DNA of 64,000 nucleotides, from positions 124,001-188,000 of the forward strand of contig NZ_BCRT01000010.1 in assembly GCF_001552735.1 (NCBI RefSeq), read 5' to 3'. The DNA comes from Sanguibacter suarezii NBRC 16159. Its GTDB lineage: Bacteria > Actinomycetota > Actinomycetes > Actinomycetales > Cellulomonadaceae. The notes beneath the pieces are model-generated. The model worked only from the letters and a program-made list of their open reading frames with translations. It searched no databases and was not told the origin of the DNA. Both the position numbers and the translations under genes were made by a program. Positions 8,116 through 16,799 of the stretch are shown here, piece by piece (position 1 is the first letter of the stretch; each line of letters opens with the position of its first letter).

Positions 8116-8917
8116 CCCACGCGTCCTTGCGCCCTACCGGGCCCTTCTCGCCTCACGGCTGCAGTCCCAGCTCGCCTACCGCAGGTCCTTTGCCCTCGAC
8201 GTCTTCGGTGCGGTGGGTATCGGGCTGCTGGAGTTCGCAGAGGTTTACGTCATCTTCGCGAACATCTCCATTCTCGGTGGTCTCGACTTTGCGGGAGTGG
8301 CGCTCTTGTTCGCCCTGGCGAACATCGCCTTCTCCCTCGCGGACATGACCGTGGGCCACCTCGACGCGCTGCCCACCTATATCCGCACCGGCCTGCTCGA
8401 CGCCTTCTTGCTGCGCCCGCTCTCGGTGCTGGGCCAGCTGGTGACGAGCGACGTCCAGCTGCGCCGGCTCGGGCGGACTGCGGTCGCCGTCGTGATCCTC
8501 GCCGTCGCGCTGCCGGCGAGCGACATCGACTGGCGTGCCGAGACGGTCTATCTGCTGATTCTCACACCGATCGCAGGGGCCGCGATCTTCGCGGCGCTCT
8601 TCGTGCTCGCCGCAGCCGCGCAGTTCTGGCTGGTCGACGGCGCAGAGCTCACCAGCGCCTTCACCTACGGTGGCAGCTACGCCGCCTCCTACCCGACATC
8701 GATCTTCACGATGCCGGTACGGGTGCTCTTCACCTTCGTCATCCCGGCAGCGTTCACCGCCTACCTACCCACCCTCCTCATCCTGGGGATCCCCGGGCCT
8801 CCCGACACCCCGGTCTGGCTCGGCTGGTTGACCCCGGTTGCCGCGGCCGTGGCCTGGGTGGTCGCGCTGCTCGCCTGGCGGTTGGGTCTACGGCACTACA
8901 CAGGAACAGGATCATGA
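8108..8917 (+). CDS. ABC-2 family transporter permease (DUF990 type), second subunit
   Basis: A 269-residue, six-helix permease. GTG at 8108, giving MADPRVLAPYRALLASRLQ, fits the family start; it overlaps the upstream gene by 8 bases. The loop LPTYIRTGLLDAFLLRPLS around residues 87-105 is the counterpart of the TGDI...RPVD loop in its partner, as expected for a heterodimeric channel. The ATG of the ATPase gene overlaps its stop. Confidence 0.85.
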   Translation: MADPRVLAPYRALLASRLQSQLAYRRSFALDVFGAVGIGLLEFAEVYVIFANISILGGLDFAGVALLFALANIAFSLADMTVGHLDALPTYIRTGLLDAFLLRPLSVLGQLVTSDVQLRRLGRTAVAVVILAVALPASDIDWRAETVYLLILTPIAGAAIFAALFVLAAAAQFWLVDGAELTSAFTYGGSYAASYPTSIFTMPVRVLFTFVIPAAFTAYLPTLLILGIPGPPDTPVWLGWLTPVAAAVAWVVALLAWRLGLRHYTGTGS

Positions 8918-9885
8918 CGGAGCAGCCCATCATCGAGGCCGAGGGCCTGTGCCGGGACTTCACCGTGCGCACCCCGCTCGGCCGGTTCCGTCGTGCCAAG
9001 CGGACCGTGCACGCCGTCGCCGACCTCACCTTCTCCGTGGCACACGGAGCAGCGGTTGGCTACATCGGTGCCAATGGCGCCGGCAAGTCGACGACCATCA
9101 AGATGCTCACCGGGATACTCGTGCCCACCGCGGGCACCGTGCGTACCTGTGGGCTGGAACCGCACCGGCGTCGCAAGGAGCTGGCCCGCCAGATCGGTGT
9201 TGTCTTCGGCCAACGCTCACAGCTGTGGTGGGACCTTCCGCTGCGCGAGTCCTACCGGGCGCTGGCCGCCGTGCACGACCTCGATCCGGCTCGCGCGCGT
9301 GCCCGCCTCGGTGAGCTCGTCGACCGTCTCGACCTCGCGTCATTCCTCGACACGCCCGTGCGCCAGCTGTCCTTGGGGCAGCGCATCCGTGGGGAGATTG
9401 CCGCAGCCCTGCTGCACTCGCCGCGGCTGCTCGTCCTCGACGAGCCGACCATCGGCCTGGACGTGCTGAGCAAGGAACGGCTCCGGGTGTTCCTGGTCGA
9501 GGAGCGCGCCGCGCACGGCACCTCACTCTTGCTCACCACCCACGACATGGATGACGTCCAGCGCCTGACCGAGCGCGTCCTCGTCGTGGACAAGGGCCGG
9601 ATGGCCTTCGACGGCACGCTGACCGGCCTCGTGGACGTGGTCGGTGCCCAGCGAGTGATGGTCGTCGACCTCGTCGAGGCCTGCCCCGGCCTGGACCAGG
9701 TCGCCGGGACCGAGCTCGTCGGAGTGGAGGCTGGGGGCCTGCGTCAGCGCCTCGCCTTCACCCCCGGCCGCACGACGGCCGCGCAGGTGTTGGCGGCGGT
9801 GGCCGAGCGCGCGGTGGTCCGTGACCTCGCGATCGAGGAACCAGACATCGAGGACGTCGTCCGCAAGCTCTACCTGGCCCGATAG
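8914..9885 (+). CDS. ABC transporter ATP-binding protein of the DUF990-type exporter
   Basis: The 323-residue nucleotide-binding subunit. Walker A is GANGAGKST (about residues 52-60), the Q-loop lies in VVFGQRSQLWWDLP, the signature is LSLGQRIRGE, Walker B is LLVLDEPT, and the H-loop is LTTHDMDD. The FGQRSQLWWDLP form is characteristic of ATPases that pair with DUF990 permeases. The C-terminal 90 residues form a drug-exporter-like accessory domain. ATGA overlap with the second permease makes a three-gene unit. Confidence 0.92.
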   Translation: MTEQPIIEAEGLCRDFTVRTPLGRFRRAKRTVHAVADLTFSVAHGAAVGYIGANGAGKSTTIKMLTGILVPTAGTVRTCGLEPHRRRKELARQIGVVFGQRSQLWWDLPLRESYRALAAVHDLDPARARARLGELVDRLDLASFLDTPVRQLSLGQRIRGEIAAALLHSPRLLVLDEPTIGLDVLSKERLRVFLVEERAAHGTSLLLTTHDMDDVQRLTERVLVVDKGRMAFDGTLTGLVDVVGAQRVMVVDLVEACPGLDQVAGTELVGVEAGGLRQRLAFTPGRTTAAQVLAAVAERAVVRDLAIEEPDIEDVVRKLYLAR

Positions 9886-9912
9886 GCGGTCCGGGCGGGT
9901 CGTCGGATCAAG

Positions 9913-9918
9913 GACAAT
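9913..9918 (+). promoter_or_regulatory. -10-like element predicting a leaderless tdk mRNA
   Basis: GACAAT ends 6 bases before the ATG at 9925, and no Shine-Dalgarno site is present. The string GACAATGGACC is shared exactly with the region before recO. Confidence 0.5.
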
Positions 9919-9924
9919 GGACCC

Positions 9925-10533
9925 ATGGCGAAGCTGTATTTCCGGTACGGGGCGATGAACAGCGGCAAGAGCACGGCTCTGCTGCAGGCCGCCCACAACT
10001 ATGAGGAGCGCGGGCACCAGGTGCTCCTCGCCAAGCCCGGCATCGACACCAAGGCCGGGCGCGCCATCCATTCCCGCCTGGGCGTGGACCGTGGGGTGGA
10101 TGTCGTCATCGGAGAGGGCGACGACGTCTACCTGCTCATCCAGCGCCAGCGTGACGAGGTGCAGAGCCGGACCGGGGTGGACGTCAGCTGCGTGCTCATC
10201 GACGAGTCGCAGTTTCTCTCCGCCCAGCAGGTCAACGAGCTGCTGCGGGTCGCGACCCTCGACCAGATCCCCGTCATCTGCTACGGCATCCGCACAGATT
10301 TCCTCACCGCCGCCTTCCCGGGCAGCCGGCGCCTGCTGGAGATCGCCCACAGCCTCGAAGAGCTCAAGACCATCTGCCGCTGCGGGCGCAAAGCCATCTT
10401 CAACGCTCGTTCGGTGGACGGGGCGTTCGTCTTCGACGGTGACCAGGTCGCGATCGACGGTGCCCAGGTGAGCTACGAGTCGTTGTGCGCAGGCTGCTAC
10501 CTGCGCGAGAGCGGGGGAGAGCTCGCCCACTAG
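9925..10533 (+). CDS. tdk: Thymidine kinase
   Basis: Phosphorylates thymidine with ATP in nucleoside salvage. The 202-residue protein has P-loop GAMNSGKST at residues 9-17, the DExQ-type motif LIDESQFL near 92-99, and a zinc site made of ICRCGRK (about 150) and LCAGCY (about 188-193). Length and motifs match type II bacterial thymidine kinases. A hairpin follows directly after the stop, so it is probably a single-gene unit. Confidence 0.95.
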   Translation: MAKLYFRYGAMNSGKSTALLQAAHNYEERGHQVLLAKPGIDTKAGRAIHSRLGVDRGVDVVIGEGDDVYLLIQRQRDEVQSRTGVDVSCVLIDESQFLSAQQVNELLRVATLDQIPVICYGIRTDFLTAAFPGSRRLLEIAHSLEELKTICRCGRKAIFNARSVDGAFVFDGDQVAIDGAQVSYESLCAGCYLRESGGELAH

Positions 10534-10540
10534 GTCGGCG

Positions 10541-10560
10541 GGCGCCGCACCCCCGGCGCC
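10541..10560 (+). terminator. Hairpin after tdk
   Basis: GGCGCCG (10541-10547), loop CACCCC, then CGGCGCC (10554-10560). The 7-bp perfect stem begins 7 bases after the tdk stop. There is no T tract, as is common in high-GC actinobacteria. Confidence 0.5.
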
Positions 10561-10664
10561 GCCCGGCGAGCGACGGCAGGGCCTTTGGTCCCGCGTCTGG
10601 GCGGTCTGGACGGTTGATCCTGGAAGGAGCGACTCATGGTCGAGTCGTCCGACGAGGAGGAACC

Positions 10665-11189
10665 ATGAAGGTCAGCGTGGCTGTCGCGAGCAAGCACGGC
10701 TCGACGCAGGAGATCGGCGAGGCCATCGCGGCCGAGCTCGCAGCCCAGGGGCACGAGCCCCGGCTGCATGACATGGCGACCGCGAGCATCCTCGACCTGG
10801 ACGACTCCGAGGCGATCATCATGGGCAGCGCCGTGTACTTCGGCAAGTGGATGATGGCGGCCTCGGTCTTCGCCCAGGACATCAGCGCGCGGGTCGAAGG
10901 TCGCCCCGTGTGGCTGTTCTCGACCGGCCCGGTCGGCACCCCGCTCAAGCCGGCTGACGCCCAGAACGAGATCGATGTCGACGAGCAGATCAGGATGACC
11001 GGAGCCTCCGAGCACAAGGTGTTCGCCGGCCGGGTCGACAAGAACCAGCTCCGCCTGGGCGAACGGTCGGTCGTGCTCGCCCTGCGAGTCCAGGACGGCG
11101 ACTACCGCGACTGGGACGAGGTCCGGGACTGGGCTCGGTCGATCGCCGGTGAGCTCACGGCCCAGGAGCAGCGTCAGCCGGTCGGCTGA
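10665..11189 (+). CDS. Flavodoxin-domain protein
   Basis: A 174-residue cytosolic protein with an FMN phosphate-binding loop near the N terminus (ASKHGSTQEIGEAIA, residues 8-22) and further flavodoxin-fold segments MGSAVYFGKWM and VWLFSTGPVG. It resembles the family that includes menaquinone-dependent protoporphyrinogen oxidase, but the physiological partner is unknown. ATG at 10665 is chosen because GAGGAGG lies at 10654-10660. It ends 19 bases from the 3' end of the convergent oxidoreductase gene. Confidence 0.85.
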   Translation: MKVSVAVASKHGSTQEIGEAIAAELAAQGHEPRLHDMATASILDLDDSEAIIMGSAVYFGKWMMAASVFAQDISARVEGRPVWLFSTGPVGTPLKPADAQNEIDVDEQIRMTGASEHKVFAGRVDKNQLRLGERSVVLALRVQDGDYRDWDEVRDWARSIAGELTAQEQRQPVG

Positions 11190-11208
11190 CAGCCGCGCCG
11201 GGCGTGGG

Positions 11209-11853
11209 TCAGTAGGCGACGGTGAAGCGCTGACGACGGTGCGCGGGCTGCTCGATCTCGTCGACGAAGGCCTGCGCGAAGTCGGCGCCGGAGATGGTGG
11301 AGGACCCCGTCTCGTCAACGAGCAGCACGTCACCGCCCAGACGGAAGGTGCCGGTGTGCTCGCCCGCGGCCCAGGGCCCGAAGTCGCCAGCTGGGCTGAC
11401 GTAGAACCAGTCCAGCGCCTCGTCGGAGGCGCGCAGGTCCTCGAGCACGGCTGCCATCTCGGCCGCTTCGCCCTTGAAGGCGTCGGGGAAGTCGTCCGCT
11501 GCGGCGACCGCAGGTCCTCCGGGGGCGACCAGCAAGGAACCGGCACCGCCCACCACGCCTAGCCGTGCACCAGCAGCCTGGACCGCGGCGCTGAGCTTCT
11601 GCACCACCGAGCCGATCGTGCCTTCGAGCGCACCACGCGGGGACAAGGCCTCCACGACCACGTCGGCACCGGCGACGGCCTGGTCCACGACGCCCGGGTC
11701 GAGCACGTCACCGGTGACGTAGGTGACGCCGCTGACCTTCTCCTGCGGTGCGTTCCGCGAGATCGACGTCACCTCGTGCCCGCGCGAGGCTGCCTCGCGG
11801 ACGATGTTCCCTCCGGCGTACCCGGTTCCTCCGAGGACGGTGATGCGTGCCAT
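11209..11853 (-). CDS. NAD(P)-binding oxidoreductase, atypical short-chain (NmrA/SDR_a5-like)
   Basis: A 214-residue Rossmann protein that starts MARITVLGGTGYAGG, with the glycine motif GGTGYAGG at residues 8-15. ASxxHEVTSISRN follows as the cofactor-selecting strand, then YVTGDVLDPGVVDQAV and LDWFYVSPAGDFGP. ATG at 11853 is preferred over a frame opening at 11898 because AAGGAG lies just upstream and the Rossmann strand starts there. It is divergent from an HxlR regulator, a common arrangement for redox-responsive NAD(P)H reductases. Confidence 0.86.
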   Translation of the reverse strand: MARITVLGGTGYAGGNIVREAASRGHEVTSISRNAPQEKVSGVTYVTGDVLDPGVVDQAVAGADVVVEALSPRGALEGTIGSVVQKLSAAVQAAGARLGVVGGAGSLLVAPGGPAVAAADDFPDAFKGEAAEMAAVLEDLRASDEALDWFYVSPAGDFGPWAAGEHTGTFRLGGDVLLVDETGSSTISGADFAQAFVDEIEQPAHRRQRFTVAY

Positions 11854-11982
11854 GACTGCTCCTTGGGTGTCGGGGCTTCCAGGTGAAGCCACTGACACTT
11901 ACTGTAGGAGAGCAACGGAGTCTTGGGGAGTAGGCACTTTCCAGTAACTGACTACCGCCGAGGTGCCTGAGGAGACAGTGCG
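11854..11982. promoter_or_regulatory. Divergent control region with two palindromes, candidate HxlR operator
   Basis: Between the oxidoreductase and HxlR genes lie CAGTAACTG (11942-11950), a perfect CAGT-A-ACTG palindrome, and CACTTACTG (11896-11904), an imperfect copy whose reverse complement matches it at 8 of 9 positions. The copies are 46 bases apart, start to start. Paired palindromes near each promoter suggest binding by the neighbouring HxlR protein; this is inference. Confidence 0.45.
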
Positions 11983-12348
11983 ATGACCGAGCCACAGTGG
12001 GACCCGTACAACCGGGACTGCCCGACGCGCCAGATGCTTGACCGCATCGGGGACCGGTGGACGGTCCTCATCGTCGGGACGCTCGCGGACGGCCCGCTGC
12101 GCTTCGGTGAGATCGCACGCAGGATCGACGGCATCTCCCAGAAGATGCTCACCCAGACCCTGCGCGGCCTGGAGCGCGACGGCCTGGTCGAGCGCACCCT
12201 CTACCCGCAGGTCCCCCCGCGAGTGGAGTACGAGCTCACCGACGCCGGGCACACCCTGCGCGAGCCGCTCAAGGCCCTGGAGGAGTGGGCGGCAGCGCAC
12301 ATGGCGACCGTCATCGCGGCGCGCAGCGAGTACGACCAGGCCGTCTGA
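11983..12348 (+). CDS. HxlR-family winged-helix regulator
   Basis: A 121-residue protein with the HxlR signature: CPTRQMLDRIGDRWTVLI at residues 10-27, RFGEIARRIDGISQKMLTQTL around 40-60, and the wing RTLYPQVPPRVEYELT. Cys10 in the N-terminal helix matches the single redox-sensing cysteine seen in several family members, suggesting thiol or quinone sensing. It probably controls the divergent oxidoreductase. A GGAGA sequence lies 6 bases before the start. Confidence 0.92.
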   Translation: MTEPQWDPYNRDCPTRQMLDRIGDRWTVLIVGTLADGPLRFGEIARRIDGISQKMLTQTLRGLERDGLVERTLYPQVPPRVEYELTDAGHTLREPLKALEEWAAAHMATVIAARSEYDQAV

Positions 12349-12383
12349 GTACTCCGGGGACTACCAAAAACTGCTGGCAGGGA

Positions 12384-13421
12384 CTACCAGCGGGCGTGGA
12401 CGTGCGGGCGGACCGACGCGTCGTAGATCTCCGCGAACCGCGCGCTCTGCTCCTTCGTCAACGGTGCCAGGTCCGCCGCCGCCGCGTTCGAGCGAGCCTG
12501 GGCGGCCGTGCGTGCGCCCGGGATGACGGTCGTGACACCGGGCTGGTCGAGGATCCAGCGCAGCGCGAGCTGGGAGGTGGTGACGGGGGAGCCGTCGCGG
12601 TCCAGCGCGCCGTCGGGCACGAGGGCTGAGATCTCGCGCGCTGCGGCCACGCCGACGTCGAAGGGGACGCCGGCGAAGGTCTCGCCGACGTCGAAGGCCT
12701 CACCGTTGCGGTTGAAGGTGCGGTGGTCGTTCGCAGCGAAGGTGGTGTGCTCGTCGTAGCGCCCGGACAGCAGGCCGCTGGCCAGCGGGACCCGGGCGAT
12801 GATCGCGACCCCGGCGGCGACCGCGGCCGGGAGGACCTCGTCGAGCGGCTTGCGCCGGAAGGCGTTGAGGATGATCTGCACGCTGGCCACACCTGGGCGG
12901 GCGATGGCCGTCAGGGCTTCCTCGCAGGTCTCCACCGAGACGCCGTAGGCGCTGATCCGGCCTTCGGAGACGAGGGTGTCCAGCGCGTCGTAGGTGGCGT
13001 CGGCCGCGAACACCTCGGTGGGCGGGCAGTGCAGCTGGACCAGGTCGAGGGTGTCCACGCCGAGGTTGGTGCGCGAGCGGTCGGTCCATGCCCGGAAGGC
13101 GTCGAGGGTGTAGGCGCCCGCGACGTGCGGGTCAGCGCGGCGACCCATCTTCGTGGCGACGTGGATGGCCTCGGGGCGAGCCTCCGCCTCCCCGTCGCTG
13201 GCGGCGCGGGCGGCGAGGAAGGACCCGATGATCCGCTCGCTGCGGCCGTCACCGTAGACGTCAGCGGTGTCGAAGAAGGTCACGCCGGCGTCGGCGGCGG
13301 CGGCGAGGACGCCGTGGGCGCTCTCCTCGCTGACCTCACCCCAGTCCGCGCCGAGCTGCCAGCAGCCGAGGCTGACGGGGGAGACGGAGAAGGGCAGGCG
13401 GGGCGCTGTGCGGGGGGTCAT
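12384..13421 (-). CDS. Aldo/keto reductase
   Basis: A 345-residue TIM-barrel NADPH-dependent reductase. The catalytic tetrad is visible: Asp51 and Tyr56 in FFDTADVYGDG, Lys91 in VATKMGRR, and His131 in LVQLHCPP. The C-terminal cofactor segment TVIPGARTAAQARSN is also present. Substrate unknown. It starts with ATG at 13421, exactly 6 bases after a -10-like TAGGCT, so the message may be leaderless. It ends 35 bases from the convergent HxlR gene. Confidence 0.92.
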   Translation of the reverse strand: MTPRTAPRLPFSVSPVSLGCWQLGADWGEVSEESAHGVLAAAADAGVTFFDTADVYGDGRSERIIGSFLAARAASDGEAEARPEAIHVATKMGRRADPHVAGAYTLDAFRAWTDRSRTNLGVDTLDLVQLHCPPTEVFAADATYDALDTLVSEGRISAYGVSVETCEEALTAIARPGVASVQIILNAFRRKPLDEVLPAAVAAGVAIIARVPLASGLLSGRYDEHTTFAANDHRTFNRNGEAFDVGETFAGVPFDVGVAAAREISALVPDGALDRDGSPVTTSQLALRWILDQPGVTTVIPGARTAAQARSNAAAADLAPLTKEQSARFAEIYDASVRPHVHARW

Positions 13422-13427
13422 GGGGTC

Positions 13428-13433
13428 AGCCTA
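13428..13433 (-). promoter_or_regulatory. -10-like element predicting a leaderless aldo/keto reductase mRNA
   Basis: Read on the minus strand, TAGGCT (13433-13428) is followed by 6 bases and then the ATG at 13421. No Shine-Dalgarno site is present. Confidence 0.5.
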
Positions 13434-13493
13434 GGCCGTGGGCGCACCGGTGCCACGCAGGGTGGCGCGTCGCGTCGCGGTGCGTCGCAGAGG

Positions 13494-13531
13494 GACGGCC
13501 CGGTCGCGCTGGTGAGCGCGGCCGGGCCGTC
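13494..13531 (-). terminator. Strong hairpin terminating mqo
   Basis: A 17-bp stem pairs 13494-13510 with 13515-13531 around a GGTG loop, broken only by one G-T pair. It lies 26 bases beyond the mqo stop and upstream of the aldo/keto reductase promoter, so it separates the two minus-strand genes. Confidence 0.75.
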
Positions 13532-13557
13532 GTCGTGCGGGTGGTGCAGCGCCGGGG

Positions 13558-15078
13558 TCAGGCGCTGTGCACCTCGGCGTCGTCCGCCTGGAGCTGGGCG
13601 AACTCCTCGGCGGTGTCCCACTCGCTGGCGCCCAGGCTGGGCATCATCGTGGCGAGACGGGGACGCCAGCCGGCGAAACGGTCGGGGAAGCAGCGCTCGA
13701 GCAGGTCGACCATGGCCGGGACGGCGGTCGAGGCGCCGGGGGAGGCGCCGAGCAGACCAGCGATGCTGCCGTCGGCGGAGGTCACCAGCTCGGTGCCGAA
13801 CTCCAGCACGCCGCGCTTGACCGGGTGGCTCTTCATCACCTGGACGCGCTGACCTGCAGTGATCATCTCCCAGTCCTTGGGGTCCGCGGTCGGCATGAAG
13901 TCGCGCAGGGTGCGGAACTTCTTCCACGGGGACTTGGTGACCTCGCTGATGAGGTACCGGGTCAGGTCCCAGTTGTCCTTGGCCACGGTGAGCATCGTGA
14001 TGATGTTGCTCGGGCGGATGGACGTGAAGAGGTCGAGCAGCGAGCCGCGCTTGAGGAACTTCGTGGAGAAGCCGGCGTACGGGCCGAAGAGCAGCGAGGT
14101 CTCGCCGTCGACCACGCGGGTGTCCAGGTGCGGGACGGACATGGGCGGGGAGCCGACGTCGGCCTTGCCGTAGACCTTCGCCTGGTGCTGGGCGACGATC
14201 TCCGGGTTGGTGGTCTTGAGGAACTGACCGCTGATCGGGAAGCCGCCGTACCCCTTGATCTCGGGGATGCCAGCCTTCTGCAGCAGCGGCAGCGCGCCGC
14301 CGCCGGCGCCGATGAACACGAAGCGGGCGTCGAGGACGTGGTGGCGCTCGGTGGCGTTCCAGCTCGTGTCGGCGATCTTGAGGCGCCAGGTGCCGTCCGC
14401 GCGCTGCTTGAGCGAACGGACCTCGTGCTGCAGGTGCAGCTCGGCGCCGGAGGTGACGAGGTAGTCCGTGAGCTTGCGGGTCAGCGAGCCGAAGTCGACG
14501 TCGGTGCCCGCGGTCGCGCGGGTCGCGGCGATCGGCTCGTCGCCGGTGCGCTCGGCGAGCAGCAGCGGGGCCCACTCGCCGATGACGGCGGGGTCGGAGG
14601 AGAACTCCAGGTCGCTGAACAGCGGGTGCGCCGTGAGCGCGGCGTGGCGGCGGCGCAGGTAGTCGACGTTGTCGGCGCCGCGCACGAAGGTCATGTGCGG
14701 GGTGGAGGAGATGAAGCCGGCCGGCTCGGGCAGCAGATCGGCGGTGATCAGGTGCTGCCAGAACTCCCGGGAGATCTGGAACTGCTCGTTGATGGCCACA
14801 GCCTTGGTGATGTCGATGCTGCCATCAGGCTTCTGCGGCGTGTAGTTCAGCTCGCACAGCGCGGCGTGACCGGTGCCGGCGTTGTTCCACGCGTTCGAGC
14901 TCTCCTGGGCGACGGCGTCGAGCCGCTCGTAGATCCGCACGGTCCAGCTGGGCTCAAGCAGTCGGATGATGGATCCGAGGGTCGCGCTCATGATGCCGCC
15001 ACCTACGAGGACGACGTCAACTGGCTTGCTGGGGTGAGATTCGCGTTCTGCCACGCGTTTGATCGTAGGACTATTCAT
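13558..15078 (-). CDS. mqo: Malate:quinone oxidoreductase
   Basis: FAD-dependent peripheral membrane enzyme that oxidises malate to oxaloacetate and passes electrons to menaquinone. It replaces or complements malate dehydrogenase in the TCA cycle. The N-terminal motif VVLVGGGIMSATLGSIIRLLEP and the segment AWNNAGTGHAALCELNYTP are signatures of the family, and the length (506 residues from the ATG at 15078) is typical. A GTG at 15090 is an alternative in-frame start. A 17-bp hairpin follows the gene. Confidence 0.96.
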   Translation of the reverse strand: MNSPTIKRVAERESHPSKPVDVVLVGGGIMSATLGSIIRLLEPSWTVRIYERLDAVAQESSNAWNNAGTGHAALCELNYTPQKPDGSIDITKAVAINEQFQISREFWQHLITADLLPEPAGFISSTPHMTFVRGADNVDYLRRRHAALTAHPLFSDLEFSSDPAVIGEWAPLLLAERTGDEPIAATRATAGTDVDFGSLTRKLTDYLVTSGAELHLQHEVRSLKQRADGTWRLKIADTSWNATERHHVLDARFVFIGAGGGALPLLQKAGIPEIKGYGGFPISGQFLKTTNPEIVAQHQAKVYGKADVGSPPMSVPHLDTRVVDGETSLLFGPYAGFSTKFLKRGSLLDLFTSIRPSNIITMLTVAKDNWDLTRYLISEVTKSPWKKFRTLRDFMPTADPKDWEMITAGQRVQVMKSHPVKRGVLEFGTELVTSADGSIAGLLGASPGASTAVPAMVDLLERCFPDRFAGWRPRLATMMPSLGASEWDTAEEFAQLQADDAEVHSA

Positions 15079-15185
15079 CCCCTGACCCACCCCGGAGTGA
15101 TCAATATCACGGACCCCCCCGGGGTCGACAGGGTCGGAGGTCCTAGGGATGTGACGGAGTCCTGTGAAGGGCCCCGCGGGCTGTC

Positions 15186-16799
15186 CTAGGAGGTGAAGGC
15201 GGACCGCAGCGTGGCCGCCTCGCTCTCCACGGTCGAGGCGTCGACGAGGTCGCCCGCCTGGTCGGTGAGGACGTCTGCCCAGGTAGAGACGATCTCGTCT
15301 GCTGTCCCGCTGGTGTAGAGCGCCTCGGTGAGGTCGGCGAGAGCCTGGTCGTAGAGCGCGGTGAACTCCTCGGTGGCGAGGAAGCGGGAGGACAGGACGT
15401 TGCTGCCGCCCATGGACCCGCCCCGTCCGCCTTGCCCGTCTTGGGCGCCTTGGGTGTCGCCGGGGCGCGTTCCGGTGGGTGGCGTCGTCCCCTCGGGAAG
15501 CTCTGCCCCGTCGGGAAGCTCCATCCCCTCCGGCGGCTCCCCGCCGGGGAAGCCGCCAGGCTCGACCCCGTCGGGAAGCTCGACCCCGTCAGGACGCTCC
15601 GTCCCGTCAGGACGCTCCGTCCCGTCAGGGAGCTCCGCGCCGTCGGGCAGCTCAGGCCGCTCGCCGCCCGTTCCGCCGCCGCCCATTCCCGCTCCTCCCG
15701 GCGACTGACCGAAGGCGAGGTTGAGGTCCCAGTTGACGACGGTGAAGGTCTCGGACTCGGTGTCGTAGCGCAGGTAGGAGTTGTTGCCCGGGCCGTCGAT
15801 GTCGTCGAAGTTCTGCACGAGGTCCTGCATCGCGAGGTAGCTCGCGAAGGCCTCGACGTCGAGGTGGTCGGACAGCTCGGCGGCGAAGGTCGCGTCGTCG
15901 GACTCGTTGATGAACTGCAAGAACTCGATGAGCGGCTCGAGGTTCTCCACGTCGCCGGTCTCCTGGTCGAAGACGTCGACGTAGGACTCGGGGTCGTCTC
16001 CGCGGTAGGAGTAGTCACCCTCGGACTCGGCCTTGTACAGGATCCCGTCGGTCCCGAACTCCGCCTCCTCCCAGGCGTCGTCGGGGTTCTCGATGGTCAG
16101 GCGCAAGGTCTCGGCGCTGCCGTTGACCGAGAACCGGGTGGCGATCGCCTGCTGCGTGGCCAGGCCCGCGCGGTCGAAGAGCTCCAGGGCCACGGCTTCG
16201 TTGAGCGAGGTCTGGGTGCTCGAGGACCGCACGACGAAGTCGGTGGACCCGTCCAGCTCCTGGCCGTCGACGAACTTGTCGAGGCGGATGAGCCAGGGCA
16301 GGTCCTGCGGCTCGGACTCGGTCGTGCTGACCGAGCGCAGCGAGGAGTTGCCCTTGAGGCGCAGCCCGACGTCGGTGAAGGTGGTTCCGTCGATGGTCAC
16401 GGTCGCGTGGATCCAGTCCTTCTCGTCGGTGGAGACGAAGGTCTCGAGCATGGCGGCGTACTCCGCCTCGTCGACCTCGACGGCGATGGTGTGCACCGAG
16501 GAAGAGTCCCAGACGGTGCCGTTCGCCGCGTCGGTCGAGCGCACGGAGGAGTCGGCCCACCGGCTGCTCGTGGACGTCTCCGCGGCGGACTCGACGGTCG
16601 TGGAGCCGGTGCTCGTGGAGCAGGCGGCGAGCGAGCCGACGGCCAGCGTGGCCCCGACGACCGTGGCGGTCAGGGCGAACCAGCGCCGCGGGGCGCGGGT
16701 ACGGCGAGGTGCGCGCAGGTCTGCGCTCGGTGCGGTCAGGTGGGTGGGCGCGAGGGAGGTGTCAGGGTCGGTGGGCTGGGCAGGATCGTGCGAGTGCAT
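15186..16799 (-). CDS. CotH-family protein kinase-like lipoprotein with Pro-Asp-Gly repeat insert
   Basis: A 537-residue secreted protein. A long basic N terminus with PRRWF and a hydrophobic stretch lead to the lipobox SLAAC, so Cys60 would be lipidated at the outer face of the membrane. The central domain is CotH-like, with LRLKGNSSLRS near 130-140 and VVNWDLNLAFG near 352-362, the metal-binding kinase motif. At residues about 383-436 a hexapeptide repeat (E-L/R-P-D-G-x) interrupts the domain before the conserved C-terminal part. CotH proteins are atypical kinases; the target here is unknown. AAGGAG precedes the ATG. It is divergent from DUF4956 and VTC-domain genes, which recur together with CotH. 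Confidence 0.9.
   Translation of the reverse strand: MHSHDPAQPTDPDTSLAPTHLTAPSADLRAPRRTRAPRRWFALTATVVGATLAVGSLAACSTSTGSTTVESAAETSTSSRWADSSVRSTDAANGTVWDSSSVHTIAVEVDEAEYAAMLETFVSTDEKDWIHATVTIDGTTFTDVGLRLKGNSSLRSVSTTESEPQDLPWLIRLDKFVDGQELDGSTDFVVRSSSTQTSLNEAVALELFDRAGLATQQAIATRFSVNGSAETLRLTIENPDDAWEEAEFGTDGILYKAESEGDYSYRGDDPESYVDVFDQETGDVENLEPLIEFLQFINESDDATFAAELSDHLDVEAFASYLAMQDLVQNFDDIDGPGNNSYLRYDTESETFTVVNWDLNLAFGQSPGGAGMGGGGTGGERPELPDGAELPDGTERPDGTERPDGVELPDGVEPGGFPGGEPPEGMELPDGAELPEGTTPPTGTRPGDTQGAQDGQGGRGGSMGGSNVLSSRFLATEEFTALYDQALADLTEALYTSGTADEIVSTWADVLTDQAGDLVDASTVESEAATLRSAFTS
15490..15652 (-). repeat. In-gene 18-base tandem repeat in the CotH gene
   Basis: Imperfect 18-base units encode the hexapeptides ELPDGA, ELPDGT, ERPDGT, ERPDGV and ELPDGV, followed by degenerate copies. 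The DNA repeats such as CCCGTCAGGACGCTC are nearly identical in places, so copy number may change by slippage while keeping the frame. Confidence 0.75.

Noticed and set aside
13567-15189. A 540-codon plus-strand frame opposite mqo
   Set aside because: Shadow of mqo; composition dominated by Gly, Arg, Val and Leu and no ribosome binding site.
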